Positions 8,811-17,600 of a stretch of DNA of 61,912 bases are shown here, in pieces. The translations under genes were made by a program, and so were the position numbers. Below the pieces are notes generated by a model that saw only the letters and a list, made by a program, of their open reading frames with translations, made no database searches and had not been told where the DNA came from. Positions within the stretch are counted from its first letter, which is position 1; every line of letters starts with the position of its first letter. This DNA comes from an uncultured Lachnospiraceae bacterium (GTDB taxonomy: Bacteria > Bacillota > Clostridia > Lachnospirales > Lachnospiraceae): the NCBI GenBank assembly GCA_902760415.1, contig CACWGK010000012.1, positions 1-61,912 on the forward strand, given 5' to 3'.

Positions 8811-10085
8811 ATGAGGAAGTTTTATAAAAGTATCTCTAGGGGATTAACTCTTAGTTTAATGATGTGTTCTCTTGCTGCGTGCGGGAGTTCGGTGTCGGTA
8901 TCGGATAATAGTGATAATCAGAGGAAAACTACTGAGGTCGTGACTGATGAGGCGACTACAGAGGAAGAGACGGAGGCAACTACCGAGGCTACAACTGAAA
9001 AAGATACCGAGGAAGAAACTACCGAAAAAAATGATGAAACAGAAAGTTCATCTGATGACACTGATAAAATAGTGAAGGCGTATGCTCCTGTTCTTAACGA
9101 AATGTATAGTTTAGTACAGGATGGATACGACGATAGCAGAGAATATAATTATAATTCGAGTGGTATTATGGAAGAAGTATCGTATGGTAATTCTGAACGT
9201 CTCGGATATATACTGATGGATCTAAATGGAGACGCTTCTCCTGAACTTCTCGTTGGAAAGAATGGATCTCTTGATGGTTCGGAAACGGATGATGCTGCAT
9301 TCATATATGCGGCTTACTCTCTTAAAGATGGTAATCCTGTTACGATTTTAGAAGGCTGGAGTCGTAGTAGCTATTACTGGCTCGGCGAGAATCAGTTTTA
9401 CTTCTCTGGATCAGGTGGAGCTATGTATTCTGCATTTGGTCAGTGCCATCTAAGTGATGATGGTGAAGCATTTGTCTGGGATGACTTCTACTTCACGGAT
9501 ACGAAGGATGAAAGTGAGACAGAGGTAGGGTTTTTCCATAATAAATCAGGCAATTGGGAAGCAAGTGAGTCAGAAGAACTGAACATATCGAGTGATGATT
9601 TCTGGGCGAAGTCAGAAGCTTATGAGACCAAGGTGCTTGATTGGATTCCACTATCAGACTATACACCTGTAGAAGTATCGGATACCTCTTCAGAAGATCA
9701 GAATACTGAGTCAGAAGTTACAGCAGTTTGGGCTGATGATGTCGTGGATGAGTCGACGGGATACATCGGTATAGAAATAGCTGATCCTAGTGAATACACT
9801 ACGCATGTATTATTCTCTGCAAAAAATGAAGTAAAGAACTTCAGAATTGTAGAGCTTTCTGTAAAAAATATAGATAATGACGGAAATATCGAGTTTTTAT
9901 ATGAGGAACGCTACAGTCTGGATACTCTTACTACAGATTTACCTGTATGTGCGGGATTAGTCTTCCCGGGGGACACACCAAGTAACGGTTTCATGTATAC
10001 AGATAATGATGGAAATGATCATCTGTTCGTTCTTGATGTAAGTGGAAAGGATGGCTCGCTTTACATATGGGAATATGAATTATAG
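8811..10085 (+). CDS. Hypothetical lipoprotein with Thr/Glu-rich linker
   Basis: Exported lipoprotein of 424 aa with no assigned function. Signal peptide with lipobox LAAC (Cys24), then a Thr/Glu-rich linker (about residues 38-80: TTEEETEATTEATTEKDTEE), then a folded region containing LMDLNGDASPELLVG, which resembles Asp-rich calcium-binding or FG-GAP-like segments, and a C-terminal domain (about 300-424) preceded by another acidic linker. It sits 17 bases after tsaB and 16 bases before a membrane protein gene, so it is transcribed with tsaB but is unlikely to act in tRNA modification. Confidence 0.7.
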   Translation: MRKFYKSISRGLTLSLMMCSLAACGSSVSVSDNSDNQRKTTEVVTDEATTEEETEATTEATTEKDTEEETTEKNDETESSSDDTDKIVKAYAPVLNEMYSLVQDGYDDSREYNYNSSGIMEEVSYGNSERLGYILMDLNGDASPELLVGKNGSLDGSETDDAAFIYAAYSLKDGNPVTILEGWSRSSYYWLGENQFYFSGSGGAMYSAFGQCHLSDDGEAFVWDDFYFTDTKDESETEVGFFHNKSGNWEASESEELNISSDDFWAKSEAYETKVLDWIPLSDYTPVEVSDTSSEDQNTESEVTAVWADDVVDESTGYIGIEIADPSEYTTHVLFSAKNEVKNFRIVELSVKNIDNDGNIEFLYEERYSLDTLTTDLPVCAGLVFPGDTPSNGFMYTDNDGNDHLFVLDVSGKDGSLYIWEYEL

Positions 10086-10101
10086 TGAAGGTGAGCCCAT
10101 A

Positions 10102-11655
10102 ATGAATAACTTAACAGAAAAAGAAAAACATGTTAATACATACTCTCATTTTATAGCTATTCGTATTCTATCTATATTTGTATGTATACTTTTGGCAGCG
10201 GCCTATTCTCCTGGCAATGTTAATAACTTCTTTGTTTCATACTACGACACGTTCATGATAAGGGAGATATTTAAGTCAGAGTCTATAAATGGCTTCTGGT
10301 CGGAGATGAATCTTTATCTGTTATCTACATACATCGTTGCTATAATTGCGCTTATAATAAATGCATTTCTTGTGTCACGAGATAGACGTGAAGGTGCTAT
10401 ATCAGATATTGCTATATACCTGATGCTTACTCTTGCGTGTCCTTTTTATGTTTCATTTTCTATGATAGGAAGTAAGTCAAGTTCTTTTAAGGAAAATGCA
10501 CGCTATGATATATTGGTAGCTCCTGTCATATTCTTTCTAGTGATGCTTATCTGTCATATCCGACTTTATAACAAGAATAGAGAAATGTTTCATGATAAGA
10601 AAACTTCCGCTCAGGAAAGCAGCGGTTTAGTTTTCTTATGTCTTGTATCTGTCCTTGGAGTGGTTATTATTCCTATGATATTCACAGCGAAAGCTATGAA
10701 ACTTGTTATGGATTATAGAGTTAATTACGGAACATATATTGCGAGACCTGGTGAAACCGATGGAATAAATGAGGATGATAAAGGAAATAGAATTCACCAG
10801 AGCTTTATCTGGAAGAATCAGTTATATCTTACTGATAACGGAAAAATCTATACGATATATGGCGACGGAAGAGAGGATGAACTATATGATATTGGGGTTA
10901 AAAAGATATTTACAGCATTTTATCAGGATGAGACAAATGGATATCTTTTTATTGGCTCGATAGATGATCCTGAGAACTTTAATATCTACAGAGTTGATTT
11001 GAGTAGTGGTGAGAAAAGTCTTATCTATACTGAACCATACGTTGCAGATGTACGCGGAGCTTATTTGTTTGCGGTTAAGGGGGATTATATATACTTTGAA
11101 CTTGTAGATATAGAATCAAATGATGGGTCATCTATATATCGCATAAGGATTCCAGAGGGGAAAGATACGATTGTACAGGAGAAAGAGTTGTTCATTTCTG
11201 ATCTGAAGAAAGGAGATAGAAAAGAACATGAGTATTTATTGTTAGATAATTACAACGCCAATGAATATGTTCATTTTGGTACTAATAAAGATATTTTGCC
11301 TTACAAGGGAACTTGGTATTTTTTGGAGCCTTATCATAATGATTCGTTAGGATGCTATAAATATATAGGTGGAACTGCAATAAATAAGTACTCTAATGAA
11401 GCTATTGTGGATAAAGCGGATTCTTTTAATATCTATAAAGATAAAATCTATTATGTATATATAGAAGAACTGGAGTCAGGAGATAATGCAAGTAAGGTTA
11501 CGCTCTGCAGTATGAATCTCGATGGTACAGATCAAAAAGTTCTGGCAGAACAGGAATGGATGTATAATTATATGTACACGAATAATATTGCAGTATCGGA
11601 TGACTATGTAGTTGTTAATCTGAGACCACAAGGCTGGATAGTTGTAGATAGATAA
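10102..11655 (+). CDS. Hypothetical membrane protein with extracytoplasmic beta-propeller-like domain
   Basis: About 517 aa. Five hydrophobic helices in the first 205 residues (around 18-38, 68-92, 103-122, 132-152 and 172-195) are followed by about 310 residues rich in short repeated strands such as LYLTDNGKIYTIYGDG, DYIYFELVDI and DKIYYVYIEEL. This recalls DUF5050/propeller proteins that face outward. ATG 10102 is chosen because GAAGGTGAG lies just upstream; the reading could extend back to 10042, but that overlaps the preceding gene. It is cotranscribed with the lipoprotein at 8811 and ends at a terminator. Function unknown. Confidence 0.65.
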   Translation: MNNLTEKEKHVNTYSHFIAIRILSIFVCILLAAAYSPGNVNNFFVSYYDTFMIREIFKSESINGFWSEMNLYLLSTYIVAIIALIINAFLVSRDRREGAISDIAIYLMLTLACPFYVSFSMIGSKSSSFKENARYDILVAPVIFFLVMLICHIRLYNKNREMFHDKKTSAQESSGLVFLCLVSVLGVVIIPMIFTAKAMKLVMDYRVNYGTYIARPGETDGINEDDKGNRIHQSFIWKNQLYLTDNGKIYTIYGDGREDELYDIGVKKIFTAFYQDETNGYLFIGSIDDPENFNIYRVDLSSGEKSLIYTEPYVADVRGAYLFAVKGDYIYFELVDIESNDGSSIYRIRIPEGKDTIVQEKELFISDLKKGDRKEHEYLLLDNYNANEYVHFGTNKDILPYKGTWYFLEPYHNDSLGCYKYIGGTAINKYSNEAIVDKADSFNIYKDKIYYVYIEELESGDNASKVTLCSMNLDGTDQKVLAEQEWMYNYMYTNNIAVSDDYVVVNLRPQGWIVVDR

Positions 11656-11660
11656 TATGA

Positions 11661-11693
11661 AAGTGGCAATCTGAAAAAGTTTGCCGCTTTTTT
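11661..11693 (+). terminator. Intrinsic terminator of the tsaB operon
   Basis: Stem AAGTGGCAA (11661-11669) with TTGCCGCTT (11681-11689), one G-U pair, followed by a T-run. Confidence 0.85.
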
Positions 11694-11704
11694 ATTGTTA
11701 TTGA

Positions 11705-11752
11705 TTGATATTATTGATATAATTTTGATATATTGTGGAAATAAACTTGATA
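11705..11752 (+). promoter_or_regulatory. TTGATA direct repeats upstream of HTH-Uma2 gene 1
   Basis: Four copies of TTGATA start at 11705, 11714, 11725 and 11747, so spacings are near one, one and two helical turns. The first copy can serve as -35 with TATATT at 11729-11734 (18-bp spacer). The remaining copies may be binding sites for the HTH protein encoded downstream. Confidence 0.45.
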
Positions 11753-11771
11753 ATCGAAGGAGGGTTGTAAT

Positions 11772-12632
11772 ATGCTTACAGCTAAGAAAATGAAAGAGTA
11801 CATAGATAAGTATGGAATAACTTATGGAGAGATATCTGAGGGTACTGGAGTTCCTATCAGTACTGTCCAGAAGATATTTGGAGGAATAGTTAAGAAACCT
11901 AGAAGAGAAACACTAGAGAATCTTTCGAGCTTTTTTTTACAATTTATGAAAGATGGAAGTGGATTTGTTGCTGAACAATCAGGTTTCAACACGGTATATA
12001 GTAAGGGGAGTTCAGCAGTAGATACTAGAGAAGGACTGTCATCAGGGGCTTTATATACACAGAGTGGTTACACATTTAATGATTATTCGCATTTAAAACT
12101 ACCAGAAGGCGTTCGAGTAGAGGTTTTAGATGGAAGACTGATTCGTATGGATGCGCCTACCACCAGGCATCAGGTGATAGCGGGGGAAATATATCGGTTG
12201 GCATCTAACTTTATTAGGACGAGTCATGGGAAATGTATTCCACTCATTTCACCTGTTGATGTCAGACTTGAATATAAGGATGATGGTAGTGATATGACTA
12301 TATTCGAACCGGATGTAATTATAGTTTGCGACAAAAAGAAAATCGAAGGACTGAAGACAGTGAATGGAAGTCCTGACTTTGTTGTTGAAGTGGCATCGCC
12401 GTCATCTAGAAAGTATGATATGAACGATAAGATGAATAAGTATAGAACTTCTGGTGTAAGAGAATTCTGGCTGGTTGATTATGATCGTAACAAGATTATT
12501 AAGTATACATTTGAGGGAGATGGAGACATATTTATATATACATTTGACGATGTAGTCCCTGTAGAAATCTATGATGGAAAGCTTGCTATAGACTTCGGAG
12601 AAATCAAGGAATATATAGAATCAATCTTCTAG
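11772..12632 (+). CDS. HTH domain fused to Uma2-family (PD-(D/E)xK) nuclease domain, paralogue 1
   Basis: 286 aa. Residues about 1-58 form an XRE-like helix-turn-helix (YGEISEGTGVPISTVQKIFGG). A linker follows, then a Uma2/DUF820 domain (about 95-285) with the PD-(D/E)xK-type features EPDVIIVCD, PDFVVEVASPSS and a conserved YDMNDKMNKYR helix. Uma2 proteins are putative restriction-like endonucleases of unknown role, common in cyanobacteria. The fusion to a DNA-binding domain suggests sequence-directed action or regulation. GAAGGAGGG precedes the ATG. A paralogue with the same architecture lies at 19376. The function of the pair is unknown. Confidence 0.8.
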   Translation: MLTAKKMKEYIDKYGITYGEISEGTGVPISTVQKIFGGIVKKPRRETLENLSSFFLQFMKDGSGFVAEQSGFNTVYSKGSSAVDTREGLSSGALYTQSGYTFNDYSHLKLPEGVRVEVLDGRLIRMDAPTTRHQVIAGEIYRLASNFIRTSHGKCIPLISPVDVRLEYKDDGSDMTIFEPDVIIVCDKKKIEGLKTVNGSPDFVVEVASPSSRKYDMNDKMNKYRTSGVREFWLVDYDRNKIIKYTFEGDGDIFIYTFDDVVPVEIYDGKLAIDFGEIKEYIESIF

Positions 12633-12649
12633 TAAACTGGCTGGCTCGC

Positions 12650-12678
12650 TTGTCATAAGTGGGCGAATAAGGTAGAAT
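12650..12678 (+). promoter_or_regulatory. Promoter of rnz-tsaD
   Basis: TTGTCA at 12650-12655, a 17-bp spacer and TAGAAT at 12673-12678. The surrounding sequence resembles the tsaB promoter at 7967, including CTCGCTTGTCA and GAATAAGGTA. Confidence 0.75.
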
Positions 12679-12714
12679 AGAGCACAGTGAATATAGAATA
12701 TGGAGAGAATATAA

Positions 12715-13635
12715 ATGATAGATGTATGTCTACTTGGTACTGGCGGAATGATGCCGCTCCCATACCGTTCCCTTACGTCTTTAATGCTGAGATATAACGG
12801 AAGTAGCCTGCTGGTGGATTGTGGTGAGGCTACTCAGATTTCTGTGCGTCGACGCGGGTGGAGCTTTAATCCTATCGACGTTATCCTTATAACACATTTC
12901 CATGCGGATCATATAAGTGGACTTCCAGGTATGCTACTTGCTATGGGAAATGCTGACAGAACTGAGCCGGTTACGATAGTGGGACCGAAGGGAATTGAAC
13001 ATGTTGTTCGCTCTCTTCTGGTTATAGCGCCTAGACTTCCCTTTGAAGTGAAATGTATCGAACTGGATATTGAAAAGGATGAAGAAGTACTGGAACTGAT
13101 TGGTCTTAGAGTTAAAGCTTTTAAGGTGAATCATAATATGCTCTGCTATGGATATAGTTTTGAACTGGATAGAGCTGGAAAGTTTGATGCAGAGGCGGCA
13201 AAGTCCCTGGGACTTCCTGTGAAGTTCTGGAGTCATCTTCAGGCGGGAGAAACTATAGAGTTCGAGGGTAAGAGTTATACTGGAGATATGGTGATGGGAC
13301 CTGCACGTAAAGGTCTTAAGATTACATATACGACAGATACCAGACCTACAGATAAGATAGTAGAAGAAGCGACGGGGGCTGATCTCTTCATTTGCGAAGG
13401 CATGTATGGAGATAATGATGCTGAGTCGATATCTAAGGCGAGAGAGAAGAAACATATGACTATGCAGGAGGCGGCTGAGATTGCTGCAAAGGCAGAGCCT
13501 GGAGAAATGTGGCTAACTCACTATTCGCCATCTATGATAAAGCCAGAACAGTATGAGGAAGGGATACAGGCAATCTACCCTAAGGCTTATGTTAGCAAGG
13601 ATCGCCGTACCACAACTCTTAAGTTTGAAGAATAA
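12715..13635 (+). CDS. rnz: Ribonuclease Z
   Basis: tRNA 3'-end processing endonuclease, 306 aa, of the metallo-beta-lactamase superfamily. The zinc motif [10 protein letters not shown] is at about residues 60-69. [10 protein letters not shown] near the N-terminus and a C-terminal LTHYSP match the short RNase Z form. It has its own promoter (12650) and is followed after 17 bases by tsaD, so two tRNA-maturation genes are cotranscribed. Confidence 0.93.
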   Translation: MIDVCLLGTGGMMPLPYRSLTSLMLRYNGSSLLVDCGEATQISVRRRGWSFNPIDVILITHFHADHISGLPGMLLAMGNADRTEPVTIVGPKGIEHVVRSLLVIAPRLPFEVKCIELDIEKDEEVLELIGLRVKAFKVNHNMLCYGYSFELDRAGKFDAEAAKSLGLPVKFWSHLQAGETIEFEGKSYTGDMVMGPARKGLKITYTTDTRPTDKIVEEATGADLFICEGMYGDNDAESISKAREKKHMTMQEAAEIAAKAEPGEMWLTHYSPSMIKPEQYEEGIQAIYPKAYVSKDRRTTTLKFEE

Positions 13636-13652
13636 ATAAATCAGAGGAAATT

Positions 13653-14699
13653 ATGAGTACTAATATACTTGGAATCGAAACCTCCTGTGACGAGACTGCT
13701 GCTGCGGTTGTTCGTGACGGCAGAGAGGTTATATCAAATGTAATATATACGCAGATCCCTACACACACACTATATGGTGGTGTTGTGCCTGAGATCGCAT
13801 CTCGCGAGCATGTTCTTAAAATCAATCAGGTTATTAAGAAAGCTATTGAAGAGGCAGAGATGACTTGGGAGGATATCGATGCAATAGCTGTTACCTATGG
13901 ACCTGGTCTTGTTGGACCACTTCTGATAGGTGTAAGTACAGCGAAGGCTCTAGCGTACGCAAAGGATATCCCTCTTGTGGGAGTAAATCATATCGAGGGA
14001 CATATATGTGCTAATTATCTGGAAGATAAGAAAAATGGAGAGACAGGAGTTCCTCCGGAATCTATAGAACCACCATATATGTGTCTTGTCGCATCAGGTG
14101 GTCACTCTCATATTGTCAGAGTAGATGATTATACAGACTATACCATAATAGGCCGTACACATGATGATGCGGCTGGAGAAGCATTTGACAAGGTTGCTCG
14201 TGCTATCGGTCTTGGATATCCGGGTGGACCTAAGGTTGATAAGTTAGCGCGTGAGGGTAATCCGAAGGCTATCGAGTTCCCGAGAGCTAGTGTTGGTGAT
14301 TCCCCATATGATTTCTCATTTAGTGGTATAAAGTCGGCAGTTTTGAACTATCTAAATGGAGCAGAGATGAAGGGACTGGAAGTAAATAAAGCAGATGTTG
14401 CTGCTTCTTTCCAGCAGGCGGTCATCGATGTTCTTGCAGATCATACAGTTCAGGCGGCAGTCGATTACAATATGAAGACGGTTGCTCTGGCGGGAGGAGT
14501 TGCTGCTAACTCACTGCTTAGAGAAACTATGAAGGAAAGAGCTGAGGCGAAGGGGCTTAAGTTCCACTGCCCAGAACTTATATACTGTACAGACAATGGA
14601 GCTATGATAGCTGCGGCGGGCTATCATGAATATAAAGCAGGTAGAAGGGCGGATCTTTATCTTAATGCTATTCCTAATCTGAAGATAGGCGAAAGATAA
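13653..14699 (+). CDS. tsaD: tRNA N6-adenosine threonylcarbamoyltransferase TsaD
   Basis: Catalytic subunit that transfers threonylcarbamoyl from its AMP ester to A37 of tRNA, 348 aa. It opens with [15 protein letters not shown]. The metal-binding HIEGH is at about residues 113-117, followed by ASGGHSHIV, the [11 protein letters not shown] segment and C-terminal [11 protein letters not shown] and [10 protein letters not shown]. All are intact. The usual tsaE-tsaB-rimI-tsaD cluster is interrupted here: about 4.8 kb of unrelated genes plus rnz separate tsaB from tsaD. Confidence 0.96.
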   Translation: MSTNILGIETSCDETAAAVVRDGREVISNVIYTQIPTHTLYGGVVPEIASREHVLKINQVIKKAIEEAEMTWEDIDAIAVTYGPGLVGPLLIGVSTAKALAYAKDIPLVGVNHIEGHICANYLEDKKNGETGVPPESIEPPYMCLVASGGHSHIVRVDDYTDYTIIGRTHDDAAGEAFDKVARAIGLGYPGGPKVDKLAREGNPKAIEFPRASVGDSPYDFSFSGIKSAVLNYLNGAEMKGLEVNKADVAASFQQAVIDVLADHTVQAAVDYNMKTVALAGGVAANSLLRETMKERAEAKGLKFHCPELIYCTDNGAMIAAAGYHEYKAGRRADLYLNAIPNLKIGER

Positions 14700-14794
14700 G
14701 GTTATCCAATGTTTTTTGAAAATCAGGGTGAACAAGCTCAAGTAGACATTTTTAATTTATTTTTTTACGTAGATTCATTTACTGGAGGAAACGA

Positions 14795-15475
14795 ATGGTC
14801 AGTGCGATAGTCCTTGCGGCAGGCAAGGGTAGTCGGATGAATTCCGACGTTGCAAAGCAATATATGGAAATTAGTGGTAAGCCTTTGTTATATTACAGTC
14901 TAAAGGTTTTTGATGCCAGTGTGGTTGACGAGATTATACTTGTTACAAGAGGCAGTGATATAGACTATGTTCGTGAAGAGATTGTTGAGAAGTACGGATT
15001 TCACAAGGTCAGACGAATAGTTGCCGGGGGAAAGGAAAGATATAACTCGGTAAGTAAGGGGCTTAAGGCGTGTGATAGACGCAACAAGATAATTATGATT
15101 CATGATGCGGCTAGACCTTGTATTACTAATCGGATGATTCTCGATAGTATATCTGGTGCCAGGAGATATAAGGCCTGCACTGTTGCTATGCCAGTCAAGG
15201 ATACCATTAAGATAGTTGACGAAGATGGATATGGCGTAGAAACTCCTGATAGACGTACAGTTTATCAGATACAGACCCCACAGACTTTTGACAGGGCTAC
15301 ACTGGAAGAAGCGTATGACAGACTAAGAATTAGTGGAGACAGTGATATAACTGATGATACTATGGTAGTTGAGCGTTACCTGGATATTCATTCGAAGATG
15401 ATAGAAGGAAGTTACGAGAATATAAAGGTTACAACGCCTGAAGATGTAAAACTTGCAGAGATTTATTTATCTTAA
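14795..15475 (+). CDS. ispD: 2-C-methyl-D-erythritol 4-phosphate cytidylyltransferase
   Basis: Third step of the MEP isoprenoid pathway: MEP plus CTP to CDP-methylerythritol, 226 aa. The CTP-binding loop AAGKGSRM is at residues 8-15 with Lys25 in the VAKQY segment. HDAARP (about 106), PVKDTIK, YQIQTPQTF and the closing KVTTPEDVKLAE are typical of IspD. The TarI-like protein at 35235 is a more distant member of the same fold; this one keeps the ARP signature and so is the better IspD. TGGAGGAAACG precedes the ATG. Confidence 0.88.
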   Translation: MVSAIVLAAGKGSRMNSDVAKQYMEISGKPLLYYSLKVFDASVVDEIILVTRGSDIDYVREEIVEKYGFHKVRRIVAGGKERYNSVSKGLKACDRRNKIIMIHDAARPCITNRMILDSISGARRYKACTVAMPVKDTIKIVDEDGYGVETPDRRTVYQIQTPQTFDRATLEEAYDRLRISGDSDITDDTMVVERYLDIHSKMIEGSYENIKVTTPEDVKLAEIYLS

Positions 15476-15504
15476 TAATTCATTATATATTGAAAGGATA
15501 GGTT

Positions 15505-17466
15505 ATGAGTAAACACACAAGATTAAAACTTAAGAGACTTCTTGCTGCTGTGCTGGCTGGAACTATGTTACTTGGTTCAACGGCATGTCGCACACCGGAG
15601 GAGTTTTACCACGAGGTTATTCTCGGTGAAACAAGTGGAAATGGTAAGAAGACCAGCAAGAAGGATAAGGATAAAGATAAAGAAGAGAAGACAACTGAAG
15701 GTGATACAACATCTTCAGTGCCAGAAGATGATCCGGTAGATTATGCTACTGAAGAAAATGCTGAATTCCAGGCACTTCTCGAAGAGTACTTCATGAATGG
15801 TATCACATCTGATACGCTGTCCTATAATTCATTAGTGAAGCATAGAGATTCATTCCCTGAAGCTGAAGCTGAGATGGAGGTTGCGACTCTTGGTGATCCA
15901 AGAATGGATAAAGATGCCGTAGCTGAATCAAAAGAGAAGGATGAGGATTTCTATAACCGTCTGATGGAGTTTGAAGATGTCACACTTACTGAGGATGAGA
16001 CATTTACATTTAAAACTCTTAAGGATGAGTATGAGAGAAATATGAAGCTTTATGACAATATATACTTCTATGAGCCATTCTCACCTATGAGAGGTGAACA
16101 GGAGAATCTTACAAGTAATTTCGTTGACTTTCCATTTGATGATAAGAAGGATGTTGATGACTATGTAGCATTTTCTGCACAGGTAAGAGATTACTTTGAC
16201 ACTCTGATTGAGTTTGAGTATGAGAAGTCAGACGCTGGATACTTTATGAATGATGCCGTAGCTGATAAGGTAATTGATCAGTGCGATGAGTTTATCAAGA
16301 ATAAGGAAGACCACGTCCTTATAGAATCATTTGATGAAAAGATAGATGCAGTTGATTTCCTTTCTGATGAAGAGAAGGCTTCTTATAAGGAACAGAACAA
16401 GTCAAATGTACTTGATGTGATTATACCTGCATACGAAGACCTCAAGGCTGCTATCGAGGAACTGAAGGGTACTGGTAAAAACGATAAGGGTCTTTGCTTC
16501 TACGATGGTGGTAAGGACTACTATGCTGAATATGTTTATCCTAAGTATTCAGGTTCTTCTAAGACACCAGAAGAAGAGGCGGAATATATGGATGATAGAT
16601 GGGATAAGCTTATCACAGATATGTCAAGTCTCTATTATTCAAATCCTGAAGGATATGACTGGTACGTTGAACATAGTGATGAGGCATTTGAGAAGTATGA
16701 CAGCATGGATATCTCAGATCTTGTTACTGAGCTTCAGGAGAATTACATGGATAAGTATCCTATCGAGGGAACTATTCCATTTGAGATTAAGTATATGTCA
16801 GACAGTGTATCTAAGATTAGTGAGACTACCATGGCTTACTACCAGATATGTCCTGTTGATGATCCAAACTTTAACCAGATAGTTGTGAACCCAACATATA
16901 CAACTGATCGTTTTAATACACTTGCTCACGAGGGTACTCCTGGACATATGTTCCAGTTCTGGTACTTCCGTAATACTAATCCGAACCCTGCAAGAAGTCT
17001 TGCATTCAATCTTGGATATATTGAAGGATGGGCAGTTTACTCAAGTAATTATCTTCTTAAGGAAGAGACGCTTGATACTGGCAGTGATTATGACGATTTC
17101 GTTGGAAAGCTTTGTCAGATAGATACAGATCTTGGATATCTTATGATGGGTCGAATCGATATAGGCGTTAACTACGAAGGTTGGGATGTTGATCAGGTTG
17201 CTGAATACCTTACTGGTAAAGTAAATGAAGGTAAGGAGCAGGAAGTTGCTGAAGATATGATGACAACAGTAACAGGTGATCCGGGTGCATACCTTAGCTA
17301 TACTACAGGATTCTATGAGATGGAAGAGCTTCGCCTCTACGCAGAGGATGAACTTGGTAGCAAGTTTGATGAGAAAGAGTTCCACAAAGCTGTGCTTGAT
17401 GCAGGCCCATGCCAGTTCAAGTTCCTTCGTGAGAAAATTGATGAATATATTCGTGAAAACAGATAA
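15505..17466 (+). CDS. DUF885 family lipoprotein, putative metallopeptidase
   Basis: 653 aa exported protein. The signal peptide ends with STAC (Cys28; not a perfect lipobox, because Ser rather than Leu is at -3), then a Lys/Asp/Glu-rich linker to about residue 85. The body is a DUF885 domain with the hallmark HEGTPGH at about residues 475-481 and EGWAVY about 30 residues later, which together resemble a gluzincin-like zinc site. Members are predicted peptidases, all helical. It is followed by the pckA promoter and has no obvious terminator of its own. Confidence 0.85.
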   Translation: MSKHTRLKLKRLLAAVLAGTMLLGSTACRTPEEFYHEVILGETSGNGKKTSKKDKDKDKEEKTTEGDTTSSVPEDDPVDYATEENAEFQALLEEYFMNGITSDTLSYNSLVKHRDSFPEAEAEMEVATLGDPRMDKDAVAESKEKDEDFYNRLMEFEDVTLTEDETFTFKTLKDEYERNMKLYDNIYFYEPFSPMRGEQENLTSNFVDFPFDDKKDVDDYVAFSAQVRDYFDTLIEFEYEKSDAGYFMNDAVADKVIDQCDEFIKNKEDHVLIESFDEKIDAVDFLSDEEKASYKEQNKSNVLDVIIPAYEDLKAAIEELKGTGKNDKGLCFYDGGKDYYAEYVYPKYSGSSKTPEEEAEYMDDRWDKLITDMSSLYYSNPEGYDWYVEHSDEAFEKYDSMDISDLVTELQENYMDKYPIEGTIPFEIKYMSDSVSKISETTMAYYQICPVDDPNFNQIVVNPTYTTDRFNTLAHEGTPGHMFQFWYFRNTNPNPARSLAFNLGYIEGWAVYSSNYLLKEETLDTGSDYDDFVGKLCQIDTDLGYLMMGRIDIGVNYEGWDVDQVAEYLTGKVNEGKEQEVAEDMMTTVTGDPGAYLSYTTGFYEMEELRLYAEDELGSKFDEKEFHKAVLDAGPCQFKFLREKIDEYIRENR

Positions 17467-17473
17467 GTGATGC

Positions 17474-17502
17474 TTGACTTATTATCTTAGAAAAATTATA
17501 CT
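17474..17502 (+). promoter_or_regulatory. Promoter of pckA
   Basis: TTGACT at 17474-17479, a 17-bp spacer and TATACT at 17497-17502. Transcription should begin near 17509, at the left arm of a stem-loop. Confidence 0.8.
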
Positions 17503-17504
17503 AG

Positions 17505-17546
17505 AAGGCGTTGGTGTTAGTTTGTTTTAACTAGCTTCAACGCCTT
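17505..17546 (+). promoter_or_regulatory. Inverted repeat at the 5' end of the pckA transcript
   Basis: Perfect 9-bp arms AAGGCGTTG (17505-17513) and CAACGCCTT (17538-17546), with further inner pairing of GTTAGT with AACTAG. It overlaps the predicted start of transcription. There is no T-run, so it is not a terminator. It could be an operator or a 5'-end stabilising stem-loop. Confidence 0.65.
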
Positions 17547-17600
17547 AACTTATGTACAAAATCTTATTAAAGATAAATGTTTCAAGGAGGAAAATTAAAG

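Noticed and set aside
12934-13455. 173-codon open frame on the minus strand inside rnz
   Set aside because: It lies wholly within the well-supported ribonuclease Z gene, lacks a ribosome site and gives a low-complexity, Ser/Ile-rich product; a shadow frame.
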